Notes: generated from the sequence alone by a model not told the origin. DNA of 60,853 nt from an uncultured Prochlorococcus sp. (GCA_902587615.1 CACILY010000003.1:1-60853), one strand, 5' to 3'. Shown: positions 9,702-19,830, numbered from the stretch's first letter. Translations and numbers: made by a program.

Positions 9702-10700
9702 ATGGATCTAACCTATCGCCCCCGTCGCCTCCGTCGTTCTTCTGCTCTAAGAAGCTTGGTACGAGAGCATATCTTGCATCCTTCGGATTTTATTTATCCA
9801 CTCTTTGTTCATGAAGGATCAGAGGTCCAGCCCATTGGGGCTATGCCTGGAGCGAGTCGTTGGGATTTGGAGTCTTTAATTGGAGAAGTTCAAAGGGCAT
9901 GGAATTTAGGAATACGTTGTGTTGTGTTATTTCCAAAAATAAATGAATCCTTAAAGAGCGAAGATGGAGCAGAGTGTTTTAACGAAAAAGGACTCATTCC
10001 GAACGCGATCAGAATCTTGAAAAAGGAAATACCTCAAATGACGATTATGACTGATGTAGCCTTGGACCCTTACTCAAGTGATGGCCATGATGGGATTGTT
10101 AGCTCTGATGGAATCGTTTTAAACGATGAGACAATTGAGTTCTTATGTCGACAGGCTGTTGTTCAGGCGCAAGCGGGAGCAGATTTGATTGGACCTAGCG
10201 ATATGATGGATGGTCGTGTAGGAGCAATAAGAGAAGCTTTAGATGATGAAGGCTTTGAGGATATTGGAATTATCAGTTATTCGGCAAAGTATTCATCTGC
10301 TTATTATGGACCATTTCGTGAGGCTTTAGATTCTGCACCAAGACTTATTAGTTCAAAGCCTATCCCAAAAGATAAAAGTACATATCAAATGGATCCGGCA
10401 AATGCTAGAGAAGCGATTACAGAAGCCCAGCTTGATGAGCAAGAAGGTGCAGATATCTTGATGGTTAAACCTGGATTAGCTTACTTGGACATTATTTATC
10501 GATTAAGAGAGGAATCTCAATTACCTATAGCTGCGTACAATGTTAGTGGTGAATATTCAATGGTAAAGGCGGCGGTTGAGAAAGGTTGGATAGATGAGAG
10601 ATCGGTCGTTCTGGAAACCTTATTGAGCTTTAAGAGGGCGGGTTCAGACTTGATATTGACTTATCATGCATGTGATGCAGCTAAATGGTTAAACGAATAA
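9702..10700 (+). CDS. hemB: Delta-aminolevulinic acid dehydratase (porphobilinogen synthase)
   Basis: Condenses two 5-aminolevulinate molecules to porphobilinogen, an early step towards chlorophyll and haem. The protein is 332 residues from ATG at 9702 (MDLTYRPRRLRRS); a TTG three codons earlier is less likely. The metal-site segment reads DVALDPYSSDGHDG, the aspartate-rich Mg-type and not the cysteine-rich Zn type, as in other cyanobacteria. Both Schiff-base lysines are present, in ISYSAKYSSAYYGPFREA and DILMVKPGLAYLDI. It lies 41 bases after dnaJ and 40 bases before the VOC gene. Confidence 0.96.
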   Translation: MDLTYRPRRLRRSSALRSLVREHILHPSDFIYPLFVHEGSEVQPIGAMPGASRWDLESLIGEVQRAWNLGIRCVVLFPKINESLKSEDGAECFNEKGLIPNAIRILKKEIPQMTIMTDVALDPYSSDGHDGIVSSDGIVLNDETIEFLCRQAVVQAQAGADLIGPSDMMDGRVGAIREALDDEGFEDIGIISYSAKYSSAYYGPFREALDSAPRLISSKPIPKDKSTYQMDPANAREAITEAQLDEQEGADILMVKPGLAYLDIIYRLREESQLPIAAYNVSGEYSMVKAAVEKGWIDERSVVLETLLSFKRAGSDLILTYHACDAAKWLNE

Positions 10701-10740
10701 GAATCTTTAAATCTATAGATAAATTCTTATCTTTTTAATA

Positions 10741-11142
10741 ATGACTCAAAAGACGTTAGGAAAAACACCATGTGTCCAAAGACTCGGCCATGTTGCTATA
10801 CGAGTCAAGGATGTCGAACGGGCAAAGTCTTTCTATATGAATCTGGGTATGAGACTCGTTTGGGATGATCTTGATTGGTGTTATTTAGAAGCTGGATCAG
10901 GTAATGATGGTCTTGCTTTATTAGGTCCAGGATATAAAGCTGCGGGACCACATTTTGCCTTCCATTTTACAGACAGAAAAGAAGTTGAACAGATTCATAA
11001 TCAATTAAAGAAATCTGGTATTTCAGTAGGTCCTTTACATGATCATCGCGATGGCACAGCATCTTTTTATTTGCAAGATACTGAAGGCAATTGGCTGGAA
11101 ATGCTGTTTGTACCTGGAGAAGGAATAGCAACTAATCAATGA
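10741..11142 (+). CDS. Glyoxalase/VOC superfamily protein
   Basis: A 133-residue single-domain vicinal oxygen chelate protein with the beta-alpha-beta-beta-beta repeats of the fold. The first half opens RLGHVAIRVKDVERAKSFY; the second has PHFAFHFTDRKEVEQIHNQL and ends FYLQDTEGNWLEMLFVPGE, where His and Glu residues at the usual metal positions (GHVAI, HFAFHF, WLEMLF) are present. Function could be lactoylglutathione lyase, a dioxygenase-like activity or another VOC reaction; sequence alone does not decide. Its TGA lies at the start of the GAGGAGG ribosome binding site of mutS2, so the two are probably cotranscribed. Confidence 0.85.
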   Translation: MTQKTLGKTPCVQRLGHVAIRVKDVERAKSFYMNLGMRLVWDDLDWCYLEAGSGNDGLALLGPGYKAAGPHFAFHFTDRKEVEQIHNQLKKSGISVGPLHDHRDGTASFYLQDTEGNWLEMLFVPGEGIATNQ

Positions 11143-11159
11143 GGAGGAACATTTTTTGA

Positions 11160-13577
11160 ATGGATCTTCTTAATAATGGTTGTAATGAGCAATCTCTAGG
11201 TCCGGCTTTTCAAGAGACCTTAGAGTTATTGGAATGGCCTAGAATATGTGAGCATCTTTCCACGTTTGCAAGTACATCTCAAGCCAAACGTAAAAGTCAA
11301 GATCTCTTGATACCACTTGATATTAATACTAGTCGTCGATATTTATTAGAAACTGTAGAAATGAGTGAATTAGACCAAGTTCTAGATGGAGGACTCAATT
11401 TTGAAGGGATTCACGATATCGAAAGTATTTTTATGCGTTGCTTCAAGGGAGGATGTGTTTCTGGCGAAGAGTTATTGACAATTTCACATACTTTAAGGTC
11501 TGCAAGGAGATTGAGACGTCAAATTCAAGATCCAATACTTAGGCCAACTCTATCATCGTTGTTAGTTGAATTGGCAACTTTACCTGAATTAGAACGACTG
11601 ATTGAATTCACATTGGAGGATGGAGGAAGGATTGCTGATAGAGCTAGCTCAGAGTTATCTCAGTTGCGTCGACAATCTAAATCTTTACGTCTTGATCGTA
11701 AATTAATTTTGCAAGATTTGATAAGGAAATATTCTTCACTTCTTCAAGATACAGTCATAGCAGAGAGATTTAATAGACCTGTTATTGCATTGAAATTGGG
11801 CGTTGCTGACCAGATTCTTGGAACTGTTCACGATAGTTCTGCATCGGGGAACACTGTTTATGTAGAACCCCAATCTGTTATTCAATTAGGTAATCGTATA
11901 GCCCAATATGAGCTGGAAATTGTTCAAGAAGAGCAAAGGCTACTAATTGAATTAAGTACTGAAGTTGGTGAAAATTTTCTGAAATTAAAAAAACTCTATC
12001 AAATTATGTTGCAATTAGACTTAGCACTTACACGAGCTCGATATGGAAAGTGGCTAAAAGGTGTACCTCCTATTATTGAAGAAGAAGAAAATACTCCTTT
12101 TTCTATTAAAGGGTTTCGCCATCCATTGCTTGTTTGGCAAGAACAGGTTGAGAATGGAAAGCCAGTTGTTCCTATTAGCTTAGAGATTGGCTCTGATTTG
12201 AGAGTAGTCACTATTACAGGACCAAATACTGGAGGAAAAACTGTCACTCTTAAAAGTATGGGATTAGCAGTCTTAATGGCTAGAAGTGGTTTATTTTTAC
12301 CATGTATTGGTAAACCCTCTTTGCCTTGGTGTAATCAGGTTCTTGCTGATATTGGTGATGAACAGTCACTTCAGCAAAATCTTTCAACTTTTAGTGGACA
12401 CATCGTTCGTATTTCGAAAATTCTTAGTGCAATAGCTACAAATCCTGGACCTTCAATAGTATTACTTGATGAAATAGGAGCAGGGACTGACCCAATAGAA
12501 GGAACTGCTTTAGCAAGGACTTTATTAAAGGCAATGTCTGAACGAGCAAGATTAACTATAGCTACTACACATTTTGGAGAATTAAAAGCTTTAAAATATA
12601 GTGATTCTCGTTTTGAGAATGCTTCCGTTGCTTTTGATAGTGAGACGATCAAACCTACTTACCATTTATTATGGGGAATCCCTGGAAGGAGCAATGCCTT
12701 GGCTATTGCTCAACGATTAGGTCTTGATCCTGAAGTAATTCAGAGGGCTCAAGATCTCATTGCCCCTAAAGGGATCGAAGATGTTAATGAAGTAATTAAA
12801 GGCTTAGAAGAGCAACGACAGCGACAACAAGTTGCGGCAGAAGATGCAGCAGCTTTATTAGCTAGAACCGAGGTTCTTCATGAGGAATTACTGGTTCAGT
12901 GGAAAAAACAAAGTGAACAATCTGTTGAATTTAAAGAAGTAGGACGGCAAAAACTTGAGACGACGATACGTGAAGGGCAACAAGAAGTTAGAGAATTAAT
13001 TAGTCGTTTGCGTGATAACGATGCAAATGGTGAAACTGCTAGAAAGGCAGGACAAAGACTCAGAAAAATTGGGATAGATTACTTAGCACAAACATATCAA
13101 CCTAAAAAAAATGGCTGGTTTCCCAAAATAGGTGATCGTGTGAGATTGATCTCACTAGGGAAATCGGGAGAAGTTGTTTCTATTTCAGATGATGGGTCTG
13201 ATATAACAGTTATTTGTGGAATTTTCCGTAGTACCGTCCAAATAAATGCGGTAGAAAGTTTAGAGGGGCAGAAGCCTACTTCACTGGAGCCAATCGTCAA
13301 TATACAAGCCAATGTTTCTTCAAACACGCAATCAGCAATTAGGACCAATCGAAATACTATTGACGTTAGAGGTCTTAGAGTTCATGAAGCGGAAACAGTA
13401 ATAGAAGAAAGATTGAGGAATTTCTCAGGACCCTTATGGGTAATTCATGGTATAGGAACAGGAAGATTAAAAAGAGGATTATTGCAATGGTTGGATAGTC
13501 TTTCCTATGTTGAGAAAGTGACAGATGCGGAGCAAAAAGATGGAGGAGCAGGATGCAGCGTTATTTGGCTTCAATGA
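11160..13577 (+). CDS. mutS2: MutS2 family ATPase/endonuclease
   Basis: An 805-residue MutS2. The helical core and lever are followed by the MutS ATPase with Walker A TGPNTGGKT from residue 353, Walker B IVLLDEIGAGTDP, and TTHFGELK. A coiled-coil region comes next, then a KOW-like segment (GDRVRLISLGKSGEVVSI) and a C-terminal Smr domain from about residue 734 (IDVRGLRVHEAETVIEERL; WVIHGIGTGRLKRGLLQWL) that carries the nuclease activity. MutS2 is known for anti-recombination roles and, in Bacillus, rescue of collided ribosomes; it lacks the mismatch-recognition domain of MutS. Start ATG at 11160 sits 12 bases after GAGGAGG. Confidence 0.95.
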   Translation: MDLLNNGCNEQSLGPAFQETLELLEWPRICEHLSTFASTSQAKRKSQDLLIPLDINTSRRYLLETVEMSELDQVLDGGLNFEGIHDIESIFMRCFKGGCVSGEELLTISHTLRSARRLRRQIQDPILRPTLSSLLVELATLPELERLIEFTLEDGGRIADRASSELSQLRRQSKSLRLDRKLILQDLIRKYSSLLQDTVIAERFNRPVIALKLGVADQILGTVHDSSASGNTVYVEPQSVIQLGNRIAQYELEIVQEEQRLLIELSTEVGENFLKLKKLYQIMLQLDLALTRARYGKWLKGVPPIIEEEENTPFSIKGFRHPLLVWQEQVENGKPVVPISLEIGSDLRVVTITGPNTGGKTVTLKSMGLAVLMARSGLFLPCIGKPSLPWCNQVLADIGDEQSLQQNLSTFSGHIVRISKILSAIATNPGPSIVLLDEIGAGTDPIEGTALARTLLKAMSERARLTIATTHFGELKALKYSDSRFENASVAFDSETIKPTYHLLWGIPGRSNALAIAQRLGLDPEVIQRAQDLIAPKGIEDVNEVIKGLEEQRQRQQVAAEDAAALLARTEVLHEELLVQWKKQSEQSVEFKEVGRQKLETTIREGQQEVRELISRLRDNDANGETARKAGQRLRKIGIDYLAQTYQPKKNGWFPKIGDRVRLISLGKSGEVVSISDDGSDITVICGIFRSTVQINAVESLEGQKPTSLEPIVNIQANVSSNTQSAIRTNRNTIDVRGLRVHEAETVIEERLRNFSGPLWVIHGIGTGRLKRGLLQWLDSLSYVEKVTDAEQKDGGAGCSVIWLQ

Positions 13578-13650
13578 TTTGATTGATGCTTATTAATTAA
13601 GATATTTTTTACATTTTTCTAGATTTAGTGCTAGGACTTGACAGGACTAG

Positions 13651-14649
<999 letters not shown>

Positions 14650-14737
14650 AAACTTTATAAATTCTTTCTTGAAAGTTGAATACTGACTTGTCGAAGAGAG
14701 AAGAATTAGCCATAACTAATATGGAATAAATAAAATT

Positions 14738-14920
14738 ATGAATTTCTATAGTTGCTTTGATAACAATGGTGATGTTATAGCTCGATGTCAAACATCAGAA
14801 GAAATAGAGGTTTTAAAAAAGATGGGAAGACCTATTCAGGAAGTTCGTGAAATGAGAAATGAAGAGTCTGTAGTTTGTTCATTGATGAGTAGTCCTTCTG
14901 AATTTAATATGGAATATTGA
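14738..14920 (+). CDS. Small conserved hypothetical protein
   Basis: A 60-residue soluble protein I cannot name. Its central part, CQTSEEIEVLKKMGRPIQEVREM, looks like a compact helix-turn-strand and the last 15 residues are probably disordered. Three cysteines (positions 6, 17 and 49) are present. It is the last gene of the plus-strand run that includes obgE, 88 bases downstream, and a strong terminator follows 16 bases after its stop, which supports it being translated. The ATG at 14738 has no strong Shine-Dalgarno sequence. Confidence 0.7.
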   Translation: MNFYSCFDNNGDVIARCQTSEEIEVLKKMGRPIQEVREMRNEESVVCSLMSSPSEFNMEY

Positions 14921-14936
14921 TTAATTATTTTCAGGT

Positions 14937-14968
14937 AAAAAAAAGCGGGTGTAAACCCGCTTTTTTTA
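14937..14968. terminator. Bidirectional intrinsic terminator between a small gene and cp12
   Basis: A run of A, arm AGCGGGT, loop GTAA, arm ACCCGCT and a run of seven T. The A and T tracts extend the stem, so it can act on both strands. It lies between the 60-residue protein gene (plus) and cp12 (minus), both of which end here, so it probably serves both. Confidence 0.92.
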
Positions 14969-14975
14969 TGAGTAT

Positions 14976-15194
14976 TTAGTCGTCATAAACTAGACACTCT
15001 GGTTCATCCGGGTTTGCATCACAGAATAATTCCAACGCATTTGGATCGTGATGATCTTCCGGATGGTGCTCTTTATATTCCTCGAGGGAGTGAAGTTCAT
15101 CAGTGAGATGGCGGACTTTTGGATCATTTCCCTCTGCTTTAGCAGATTGGATCTCTGATTGATCCTTTTGAATGTGGTCCTCGATAGATTTCAT
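14976..15194 (-). CDS. cp12: CP12 Calvin-cycle regulator, short form
   Basis: A 72-residue, highly charged CP12 protein. CP12 bridges GAPDH and phosphoribulokinase into an inactive complex under oxidising conditions (dark). The C-terminal GAPDH-binding module is intact: LELFCDANPDEPECLVYDD, with Cys58 and Cys67. The N-terminal half (ITEEI-like helix, then HLTDELHSLEEYKEHHPEDHH) has no cysteine, so the N-terminal redox pair used for PRK binding is missing, a form known from marine picocyanobacteria. ATG at 15194; the strong terminator follows its stop. Confidence 0.92.
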   Translation of the reverse strand: MKSIEDHIQKDQSEIQSAKAEGNDPKVRHLTDELHSLEEYKEHHPEDHHDPNALELFCDANPDEPECLVYDD

Positions 15195-15389
15195 GGAGTC
15201 TTTGCTGGTGCAGTGCCTCGTTCAACATCATTACGATAATTAACTTGAGCATTTATGCCATCTCTGTAAAGGTTAATTGGTTTGCTTTACAACACCATTC
15301 TCAAAAAATGTATACCAAGCTACAAGCCTGACTTCTTGTTCGATTCTTTAAATTAAAGCTGATTAATGCTTTGGCGAATTGCAATGGAT

Positions 15390-16046
15390 TTATACAGGCT
15401 TGATTAATTGCTTATTGTTCTGGAGATATTCGAAGACACTTTTATCTCCAATATCAGCAGAAGGATCTGTTCCAAATTTTTTAAGAGCCATAGTCAACAA
15501 TAGAAAAGCAGAAATCATTAATATTCCCATGACAATGGAGCTATTGAATATTTGAGTTATATGTCCAAGGAGGGCTATTGGCACTAATGCAGTCAAGCCA
15601 ATTGCTTCAGGTCTACGAAAGCAAAAGAACTCTTTAAATCCTAAACCTGTTAAAGCTGCAAACATAGGTCCTATTGCGATGGTAGAAATAGGATTTTCTA
15701 TGAAATTAACAAGTATATTTTCAGGGCCAATTTTTACGATATAAGTCGCTATTCCAATACATCCCATGCACCAAAGAATTTGTAGTGCTTTATGAAGAGG
15801 ACTTAGGTATATATGTATCCATTTCAAAGCCAAACCAAGTCCTATTACCATCAACAAAAGTGGAATCCATACCCAAGAGGGTCCCCAAATTAACCATTGG
15901 ATCAATCCTGATGTAAATGATATGCCACAGATCAGTACGGATAGCCTATAGTTTTGAACTTCTTTTTTATCATTCATTGTTATTTGATATGAGCCATATA
16001 AACCTTTGAATTCAGGCTCATTGAGGTCTTTAGATAGGTCAGTCAT
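15390..16046 (-). CDS. DUF2301 integral membrane protein
   Basis: A 218-residue membrane protein with six or seven hydrophobic segments after a polar N terminus (about 30 residues). Segments such as LSVLICGISFTSGLIQWLIW, VWIPLLLMVIGLGLALKWIH and the GFKEFFCFRRPEAIGLTALVP loop match the cyanobacterial/plastid DUF2301 family, for which no function is established. It ends in a hydrophilic tail. It starts 32 bases before the end of the glutathione-transferase-like gene upstream on the same strand, so cotranscription is possible. About 195 bases separate it from cp12; I see no gene there. Confidence 0.8.
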   Translation of the reverse strand: MTDLSKDLNEPEFKGLYGSYQITMNDKKEVQNYRLSVLICGISFTSGLIQWLIWGPSWVWIPLLLMVIGLGLALKWIHIYLSPLHKALQILWCMGCIGIATYIVKIGPENILVNFIENPISTIAIGPMFAALTGLGFKEFFCFRRPEAIGLTALVPIALLGHITQIFNSSIVMGILMISAFLLLTMALKKFGTDPSADIGDKSVFEYLQNNKQLIKPV

Positions 16047-16078
16047 AAATATCGAATTTTTATTATTCTATTCAAATT

Positions 16079-17083
16079 TTATTGATTCACTATTTTTATG
16101 AGATTCGGGGCATTGGGAACAATATTGCTTGGCCTTAAAGGGAACAAAGCACCAAAATAGTCATTTCTCCATGCATCTGAATCGCAGGTTTCTGAGATTT
16201 TAGGAATTGCAAAGAATTTTTTTCTCCAATTCCAAAGATTAGGGAATGACCAAAGCGGTTCTTGACTGCATCCAAATAGAGGAGAATAAATGCTCTCCCA
16301 TCTAATCAATGTGGGGAAAAGTCTTATATCTGCTATTGTCATCTGCTCTCCACATAGCCAAGGCCCCTTTTTAGAAAGACTTTTCTCAATTTTCAGTAGA
16401 GCATTAAAAAGTTCTTTAGAAGCTTTGTTATAAGCGCTTTGATTTCTAGCAAAACCACATCTGTATACACCATCATTTACATAAGGTTGAATGATTTTTT
16501 GCCATTGATTGATTTCTTCTTTTAAATTCTCTGGAGCAAAATTTGGAGAATTTGTTTTCATTGTTGGCCATAAATTTAAAGTTTCAACTAATTGAGCACT
16601 TTCATTCCCAAGTAATTGAGGAGTTTTATTTGATGCATTTCCAGGATCAATCAGTGCAGGAACTGTGGCTCTATGATCTGGGGGACAATTACAAATTTTA
16701 TATATTTGAATAAGTGAATTACATCCTAAAAATTTAGGACTTATTTCCCATAGACCCTTATCCCGATTTGGAATAGCTACATTTAAATGAAGATAATCTT
16801 CTAACTCTCGTAACTTGCATACCAACCAGGTTCTATGCGCCCATGGACAGCTTCTACCAATAATTAGAGTTGGTAACTGTGCTGAAGATCTATTTAAAAT
16901 ATCCTCTTTTAAAGGAACAAGAGCATTTAATTTTTGACTCTTAGGCCTTTTATAGTTTCCATTACTATCAGCTGGCGCCAAGCCTTGCATTAATTGGCTC
17001 CATTGCCAATGCCATGCCTTTTTTGCCACGTAAACAGCTGCGGGGTGGATTGACATTTGAGGAACTTTTTTAGCTATTTTCAT
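16079..17083 (-). CDS. Glutathionyl-hydroquinone reductase-like (Ecm4/omega-GST family)
   Basis: Glutathione S-transferase of the xi/Ecm4 class, 334 residues from the ATG at 17083. The N-terminal thioredoxin-fold active site is RSCPWAHRTWLVCKLRELE, with the catalytic cysteine of CPWAHR; the C-terminal helical GST domain contains GPWLCGEQMTIADIRLFPTLIRW. Family enzymes reduce glutathionyl-hydroquinones; the actual substrate here is not known. A TTG start at 17125 would add 14 residues but overlap the divergent aspartoacylase-like gene, so I use the ATG, which leaves 27 bases between the two starts and still keeps the GST fold complete. Confidence 0.83.
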   Translation of the reverse strand: MKIAKKVPQMSIHPAAVYVAKKAWHWQWSQLMQGLAPADSNGNYKRPKSQKLNALVPLKEDILNRSSAQLPTLIIGRSCPWAHRTWLVCKLRELEDYLHLNVAIPNRDKGLWEISPKFLGCNSLIQIYKICNCPPDHRATVPALIDPGNASNKTPQLLGNESAQLVETLNLWPTMKTNSPNFAPENLKEEINQWQKIIQPYVNDGVYRCGFARNQSAYNKASKELFNALLKIEKSLSKKGPWLCGEQMTIADIRLFPTLIRWESIYSPLFGCSQEPLWSFPNLWNWRKKFFAIPKISETCDSDAWRNDYFGALFPLRPSNIVPNAPNLIKIVNQ

Positions 17084-17110
17084 AATGTTATGAAATTTTC
17101 TTGAATCTTC

Positions 17111-18019
17111 ATGAGAGAGTTTCAAGTTCTTTTAGTTGCAGGAACTCACGGCAATGAGATCAATGCATCATGGCTTTTTGATCAATGGGATAAGAAACCA
17201 GAACTGATTAGAACCTATGGAGTAAAAATTATCAAGGAAATAGGAAATCCTTCTGCTCGTAAAAAATGTACTCGTTATATTGATCGTGATTTAAATAGAA
17301 GCTTTCTTCCAGATTTATTTGACTCTTCATCTGATGACTATGAGATAAATAGAGCAAAGTATTTGATAAATCGTCATGGAATAAATGCTGATGATCCTTG
17401 CCAAATAGCTTTTGATTTGCACAGCACTACAGCTGGAATGGGATGCTGCATAGTTATTTATGGCCGAAGACCTACTGATCTTGCATTAGCTTCTTTAATT
17501 CAAAATCGTCTTGGACTTCCAATTTATCTGCATGAATCAGATAAATCTCAAAGTGGTTTTCTTGTTGAATCATGGCCATGTGGATTGGTAATTGAAGTTG
17601 GACCAGTCCCTCAAGGTGTATTGAATCAGCAAATTATTCAACAAACAAAATTGACTTTGGAAGCATCTCTTGAAGAAATCTCCAAAATTAAATTTGGGAA
17701 GTCTCGATTCCCTAGACAATTAATTGTGCATAGACATATTGGCAGTATTGATTATCCAAGGGATATGAATGATCAAACTGAGGCAGTAATTCACAAGGAA
17801 AGACAAGGAAATGATTGGCAACCTATAGACTTAGGCTCTCCTTTATTTATAAATTCAACTGGAGATATCATTAAATTTTTGGACAATACTAATTTAGTAC
17901 CAGTATTTATTAATGAAGCGGCCTACTCAGAGAAAAATATTGCAATGAGCTTTTCTAAAAGAGAAGTTTGGTTCTTTCTCTCAGAATGGAAAGATGCCTT
18001 AATTGATTTAATTAGTTAA
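17111..18019 (+). CDS. Aspartoacylase-like zinc deacylase (AstE/AspA family)
   Basis: A 302-residue protein of the succinylglutamate desuccinylase/aspartoacylase family of zinc carboxypeptidase-like enzymes. Zinc ligands are visible in GTHGNE (His13, Glu16) and DLHSTTAGMG, the substrate-binding arginines in RYIDRDLNRSF, and the catalytic glutamate in VIEVGPVPQG. The C-terminal half forms a beta domain (EAVIHKERQGNDWQPIDLGS). Family members hydrolyse N-acetyl-aspartate or related acyl amino acids; the physiological substrate in cyanobacteria is unclear. Its stop is directly followed by the stop of the convergent lipoprotein gene. Confidence 0.85.
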   Translation: MREFQVLLVAGTHGNEINASWLFDQWDKKPELIRTYGVKIIKEIGNPSARKKCTRYIDRDLNRSFLPDLFDSSSDDYEINRAKYLINRHGINADDPCQIAFDLHSTTAGMGCCIVIYGRRPTDLALASLIQNRLGLPIYLHESDKSQSGFLVESWPCGLVIEVGPVPQGVLNQQIIQQTKLTLEASLEEISKIKFGKSRFPRQLIVHRHIGSIDYPRDMNDQTEAVIHKERQGNDWQPIDLGSPLFINSTGDIIKFLDNTNLVPVFINEAAYSEKNIAMSFSKREVWFFLSEWKDALIDLIS

Positions 18020-18385
18020 TTAACCACAGGCCCAAATTGATTGTTCTTTTGTACAAGGTATGTCAGTTTTTCTGCCATCTTCCCAATAGATTCTGATACG
18101 ATCATCATTAGAGCCTTCTCTAAATGTAATTGATTTTATAGGGCTAGATAACTTTGTTTCTTCTGAATCTATATAAGAATCTGAGCTTGATTCTATTAAC
18201 TTTTCTAATTTAGATACTCTAATTTTTAAGTCATTCATTTCTGCTTCTTCATATGAGTAAACTTTTATAGACTCCCCTTTATTATTGTTTTTGCAAGATA
18301 CAAGACCAGATAGCAAAATTAATAATAAAATCCCAGCAAAATTCCTACCCTTTTTTATTTGGTTTTGGAGAAAAATTGATTGCAA
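18020..18385 (-). CDS. Small putative lipoprotein
   Basis: A 121-residue protein with a type II signal peptide: basic N terminus, hydrophobic core FAGILLLILLSG and lipobox LVSC with Cys31. The mature part is polar, has a short coiled-coil-like stretch (EAEMNDLKIRVSKLEKLIES) and ends with a strand-rich segment (RIRIYWEDGRKTDIPCTKEQ) containing two cysteines that could pair. I do not recognise a family. The start codon is TTG at 18385. Convergent with the aspartoacylase-like gene, with adjoining stops, and divergent from psbA across 340 bases. Confidence 0.68.
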   Translation of the reverse strand: MQSIFLQNQIKKGRNFAGILLLILLSGLVSCKNNNKGESIKVYSYEEAEMNDLKIRVSKLEKLIESSSDSYIDSEETKLSSPIKSITFREGSNDDRIRIYWEDGRKTDIPCTKEQSIWACG

Positions 18386-18725
18386 ACAGTGACCTCAAAT
18401 TATTTTAAATGTAGCAGTATTGAGCTCGATTAGATCAGTGCTTCTGAAGTCTAGGGTTCTAGTTTTCTATGAACTAGAAACTTTTTAGGGCCTAGTCTTG
18501 TGGTTCTGAGATCGCTTGTTTGGTGATTTGATGGACAACAGAGAAAATCTTCTGGCACTTTCAGGTTTGAATCCTTAGACCTTATAAGGCTTGATCTTTG
18601 TAATCTCTTCATAACTTGTACTTAACGCTTCTCGCAGTAAGGCCTTTTTTCATTTAAACTCCTCCTGGCAGGTACTACCTGTTCTTATTTAACTTCCCTA
18701 TTTAAGGGATACAAAATACGTCCTC
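18386..18725 (+). promoter_or_regulatory. psbA upstream region with several palindromes
   Basis: The only gap over 300 bases in the window; no convincing ORF is seen on either strand. It contains four symmetric elements: TTCTAGTT/AACTAGAA with a 7-base loop (18457-18479), CCTTATAAGG (18580-18589), CAGGTA-C-TACCTG (18669-18681), and TCCCT-ATTTA-AGGGA (18695-18709). The last one holds the AAGGGA that is the only Shine-Dalgarno-like sequence before the psbA ATG at 18726, so a leader hairpin could mask it. I cannot place a promoter with confidence. Light-dependent control of psbA is known in cyanobacteria; linking these elements to it is inference. Confidence 0.55.
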
Positions 18726-19808
18726 ATGACCACCATTAGGCAGCAACGCTCGTCGTTGCTCAAAGGCTGGCCACAATTTTGCGAATGGGTTACATCCACT
18801 GATAACCGGATTTATGTCGGTTGGTTCGGTGTATTAATGATCCCTTGCCTTCTTGCGGCAGCTATCTGTTTCATCGTTGCTTTTGTTGCAGCACCTCCAG
18901 TTGATATTGATGGAATCCGTGAGCCTGTTGCAGGTTCATTTATTTATGGAAACAACATCATTTCTGGAGCTGTTGTTCCTTCAAGTAATGCAATAGGTCT
19001 TCATTTCTACCCAATTTGGGAAGCTGCAAATGTTGATGAGTGGCTTTACAACGGCGGTCCTTACCAGCTTGTTGTTTTCCACTTCCTCATTGGTATTTGT
19101 GGTTGGATGGGCCGTCAGTGGGAGCTTTCATACCGTTTAGGTATGCGCCCATGGATTTGTGTTGCTTATTCCGCACCTGTTTCTGCTGCTTTTGCAGTAT
19201 TCCTTGTATACCCATTTGGTCAGGGATCTTTCTCTGATGGAATGCCTTTAGGTATATCTGGAACCTTTAACTTCATGTTTGTGTTCCAGGCAGAGCACAA
19301 CATTCTTATGCACCCATTCCATATGGCTGGTGTTGCTGGAATGTTTGGTGGTGCTTTGTTCTCTGCAATGCATGGATCATTGGTTACTTCTTCATTGATT
19401 CGTGAAACTACAGAGACAGAATCACTTAACTATGGTTATAAGTTCGGACAAGAAGAAGAGACTTACAACATCGTTGCCGCTCATGGCTACTTTGGTCGTC
19501 TGATCTTCCAATATGCGAGCTTTAATAACAGCCGTAGCTTGCACTTCTTCTTGGCTGCTTGGCCAGTTATTTGCGTATGGTTAACCTCTATGGGCATTTG
19601 CACCATGGCGTTTAACTTAAATGGATTTAACTTCAATCAGTCTGTTGTTGATTCAAGTGGAAAGATTGTTCCTACATGGGGTGATGTACTTAACCGTGCA
19701 AACCTAGGTATGGAAGTAATGCATGAGCGTAATGCTCATAACTTCCCACTTGACCTTGCTTCAGCTGAGTCAACTTCTGTAGCTCTTGTAGCTCCAGCGA
19801 TTGGTTGA
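18726..19808 (+). CDS. psbA: Photosystem II reaction-centre protein D1
   Basis: D1 core subunit of PSII, 360 residues, binding P680, pheophytin, QB and most Mn-cluster ligands in the thylakoid membrane. Five transmembrane helices are present; conserved segments include GREPVAG-type [31 protein letters not shown], the His198 region FHMAGVAG and the QB loop [22 protein letters not shown]. The residue equivalent to position 130 of Synechocystis D1 is Gln ([11 protein letters not shown]; numbered 131 because of one extra N-terminal residue), the low-light D1:1-like state. The C-terminal DLA followed by 15 residues is the CtpA processing site. Followed by its own terminator. Confidence 0.98.
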   Translation: MTTIRQQRSSLLKGWPQFCEWVTSTDNRIYVGWFGVLMIPCLLAAAICFIVAFVAAPPVDIDGIREPVAGSFIYGNNIISGAVVPSSNAIGLHFYPIWEAANVDEWLYNGGPYQLVVFHFLIGICGWMGRQWELSYRLGMRPWICVAYSAPVSAAFAVFLVYPFGQGSFSDGMPLGISGTFNFMFVFQAEHNILMHPFHMAGVAGMFGGALFSAMHGSLVTSSLIRETTETESLNYGYKFGQEEETYNIVAAHGYFGRLIFQYASFNNSRSLHFFLAAWPVICVWLTSMGICTMAFNLNGFNFNQSVVDSSGKIVPTWGDVLNRANLGMEVMHERNAHNFPLDLASAESTSVALVAPAIG

Positions 19809-19830
19809 ATTGAAGCGTAACTAAGTTAAT

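Noticed and set aside
18457-18479. TTCTAGTT/AACTAGAA hairpin as a terminator
   Set aside because: It is upstream of both flanking genes, so neither transcript ends there, and the following T-run is only five bases; kept as a structural element only.
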